A stretch of 64,000 nucleotides of DNA from Spirochaetota bacterium. Lineage in GTDB: Bacteria; Spirochaetota; UBA4802; UBA5368. Position 1 is the stretch's first letter; each line of letters begins with the position of its first letter. The notes under the pieces are model-generated. The model saw only the letters and a program-made list of their open reading frames with translations. It did not search any database and was not told where the DNA came from. The DNA is taken from the NCBI GenBank assembly GCA_035477215.1, contig DATIKU010000058.1, forward strand, positions 62,001 to 126,000, read 5' to 3'. Shown here piece after piece: positions 63,497-64,000 of the stretch. The position numbers were made by a program, and so were the translations under genes.

Positions 63497-64000
63497 TTAC
63501 CCCCCCGCCCGGTATATAGCAAGTATTTTTTGGGACTGTTCCGTCACCATGTAGTTCCGCGCAACCCTGTGATGCATATTAACGGTCATTCCGATCATAA
63601 CCGCCGCTACTTCACTACCGACCATAACAATCGGCACCGACTCTCTCAGGGACTGCGCTACCTTTAAATCAATAAGAAGGTCCTTAATCTTTTTCGTCCC
63701 TCCTGGCAACCGTATCCGGTCACCGTTTATCCTGCCTCGCAGTACAATATAATCAACTTCATCCGGTAAAGCTAAAAAAAGGACGTCTTTTCGCCGGTAT
63801 TCTCCGAGAAAAGTCTCATATCTCACAAGGCACATCGAAAGCGAATACCCGGGTTCGCCAATGACGATATCCCCGGCAGGCTTATAACCGGTAGGGACAT
63901 CGATTCGGTATTCCCACGATCTCTTCGCCGTTTCCCCGGCCGTCTTTTCCCCTATGGAGATGGTGCTTCGGCCGTCATCACGCATTACCGAAATCGACAA
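63497..64000 (-). CDS. tilS: tRNA(Ile)-lysidine synthase TilS, C-terminal part
   Basis: 167 residues of a minus-strand frame open at the window edge. The end matches the TilS C-terminal domain: YIVLRGRINGDRIRLPGGTK, KIKDLLIDLKVAQSLRESVP, IVMVGSEVAAVMIG and ISERF-like terminal residues (HHRVARNY). TilS modifies the anticodon C34 of minor isoleucine tRNA to lysidine. The N-terminal PP-loop ATPase domain lies outside the window, so the gene is only partly visible. The ftsH start follows 189 nt downstream. Confidence 0.8.
   Translation of the reverse strand: MSISVMRDDGRSTISIGEKTAGETAKRSWEYRIDVPTGYKPAGDIVIGEPGYSLSMCLVRYETFLGEYRRKDVLFLALPDEVDYIVLRGRINGDRIRLPGGTKKIKDLLIDLKVAQSLRESVPIVMVGSEVAAVMIGMTVNMHHRVARNYMVTEQSQKILAIYRAGG

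Overview
The window reads as a chromosomal segment of a GC-rich, free-living diderm bacterium, most likely a spirochaete (Spirochaetota, possibly near the Leptospirales). That placement is an inference. It rests on lipoproteins and outer-membrane-type proteins, a PorV/UPF0164-like protein, a tlyA-dxs pair, a ymdB-rny pair, a folP-cdaA-cdaR-pdxJ run, and a yqeY-dnaG-rpoD operon. No rRNA, tRNA, CRISPR array, insertion sequence or prophage was recognised.

Layout. 1-2.3 kb: 5' part of a 7TMR-DISM/PAS sensor histidine kinase (minus strand, cut by the window edge). 2.4-2.7 kb: a small possibly Sm-like protein. 3.1-15.3 kb: a complete type II secretion operon gspC to gspN, read rightward, whose last gene overlaps an ispH gene fused to a UbiA-like membrane domain (15.3-17.0 kb). 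17.0-28.9 kb: a long leftward block of lipoprotein and membrane protein, pdxJ, cdaR, cdaA, folP, PorV-like and FlgD-Ig-like proteins, tlyA, dxs, ymdB, rny, pta and coaD. 29.5-30.7 kb: an NlpC/P60 lipoprotein and a phage-type SLOG protein. 31.1-35.4 kb: a ROK kinase, a PAP2 phosphatase and a YihY/BrkB membrane protein carrying an inserted beta-propeller. 35.5-38.9 kb (minus): a TonB-like protein and an EF-G paralogue. 39-41.8 kb: alr, a solute-binding lipoprotein and a small basic protein.

42-48.5 kb: DAHP synthase aroF preceded by a leader peptide packed with Tyr, Phe and Trp codons and by nested RNA hairpins; then a lipid-kinase-like gene (minus), a cupin-like protein, aroE, folC, an unknown protein and a TIGR00725-type SLOG protein. 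48.5-52.6 kb (minus): yqeY-dnaG-rpoD. 52.6-53.1 kb: a non-coding stretch with a promoter, structured RNA and an intrinsic terminator. 53.1-64 kb: a putative glycosidase, two lipoproteins (one with four PPC-type repeats), a small membrane protein, recG, a SEC-C protein, a large unknown protein, ftsH and the C-terminal part of tilS.

Functionally the window combines protein export (gspC-N), precursor supply (dxs and ispH for isoprenoids; aroF and aroE for aromatics; folP and folC for folate; pdxJ; coaD; pta), c-di-AMP signalling (cdaA-cdaR), RNA turnover (rny-ymdB) and the replication/transcription core (dnaG-rpoD). The most unusual items are the aromatic leader peptide with SD-sequestering hairpins before aroF, the propeller-bearing YihY protein, the IspH-UbiA fusion, the candidate small RNA or riboswitch at 52.8-53.0 kb, and a likely ATT start codon for pta.
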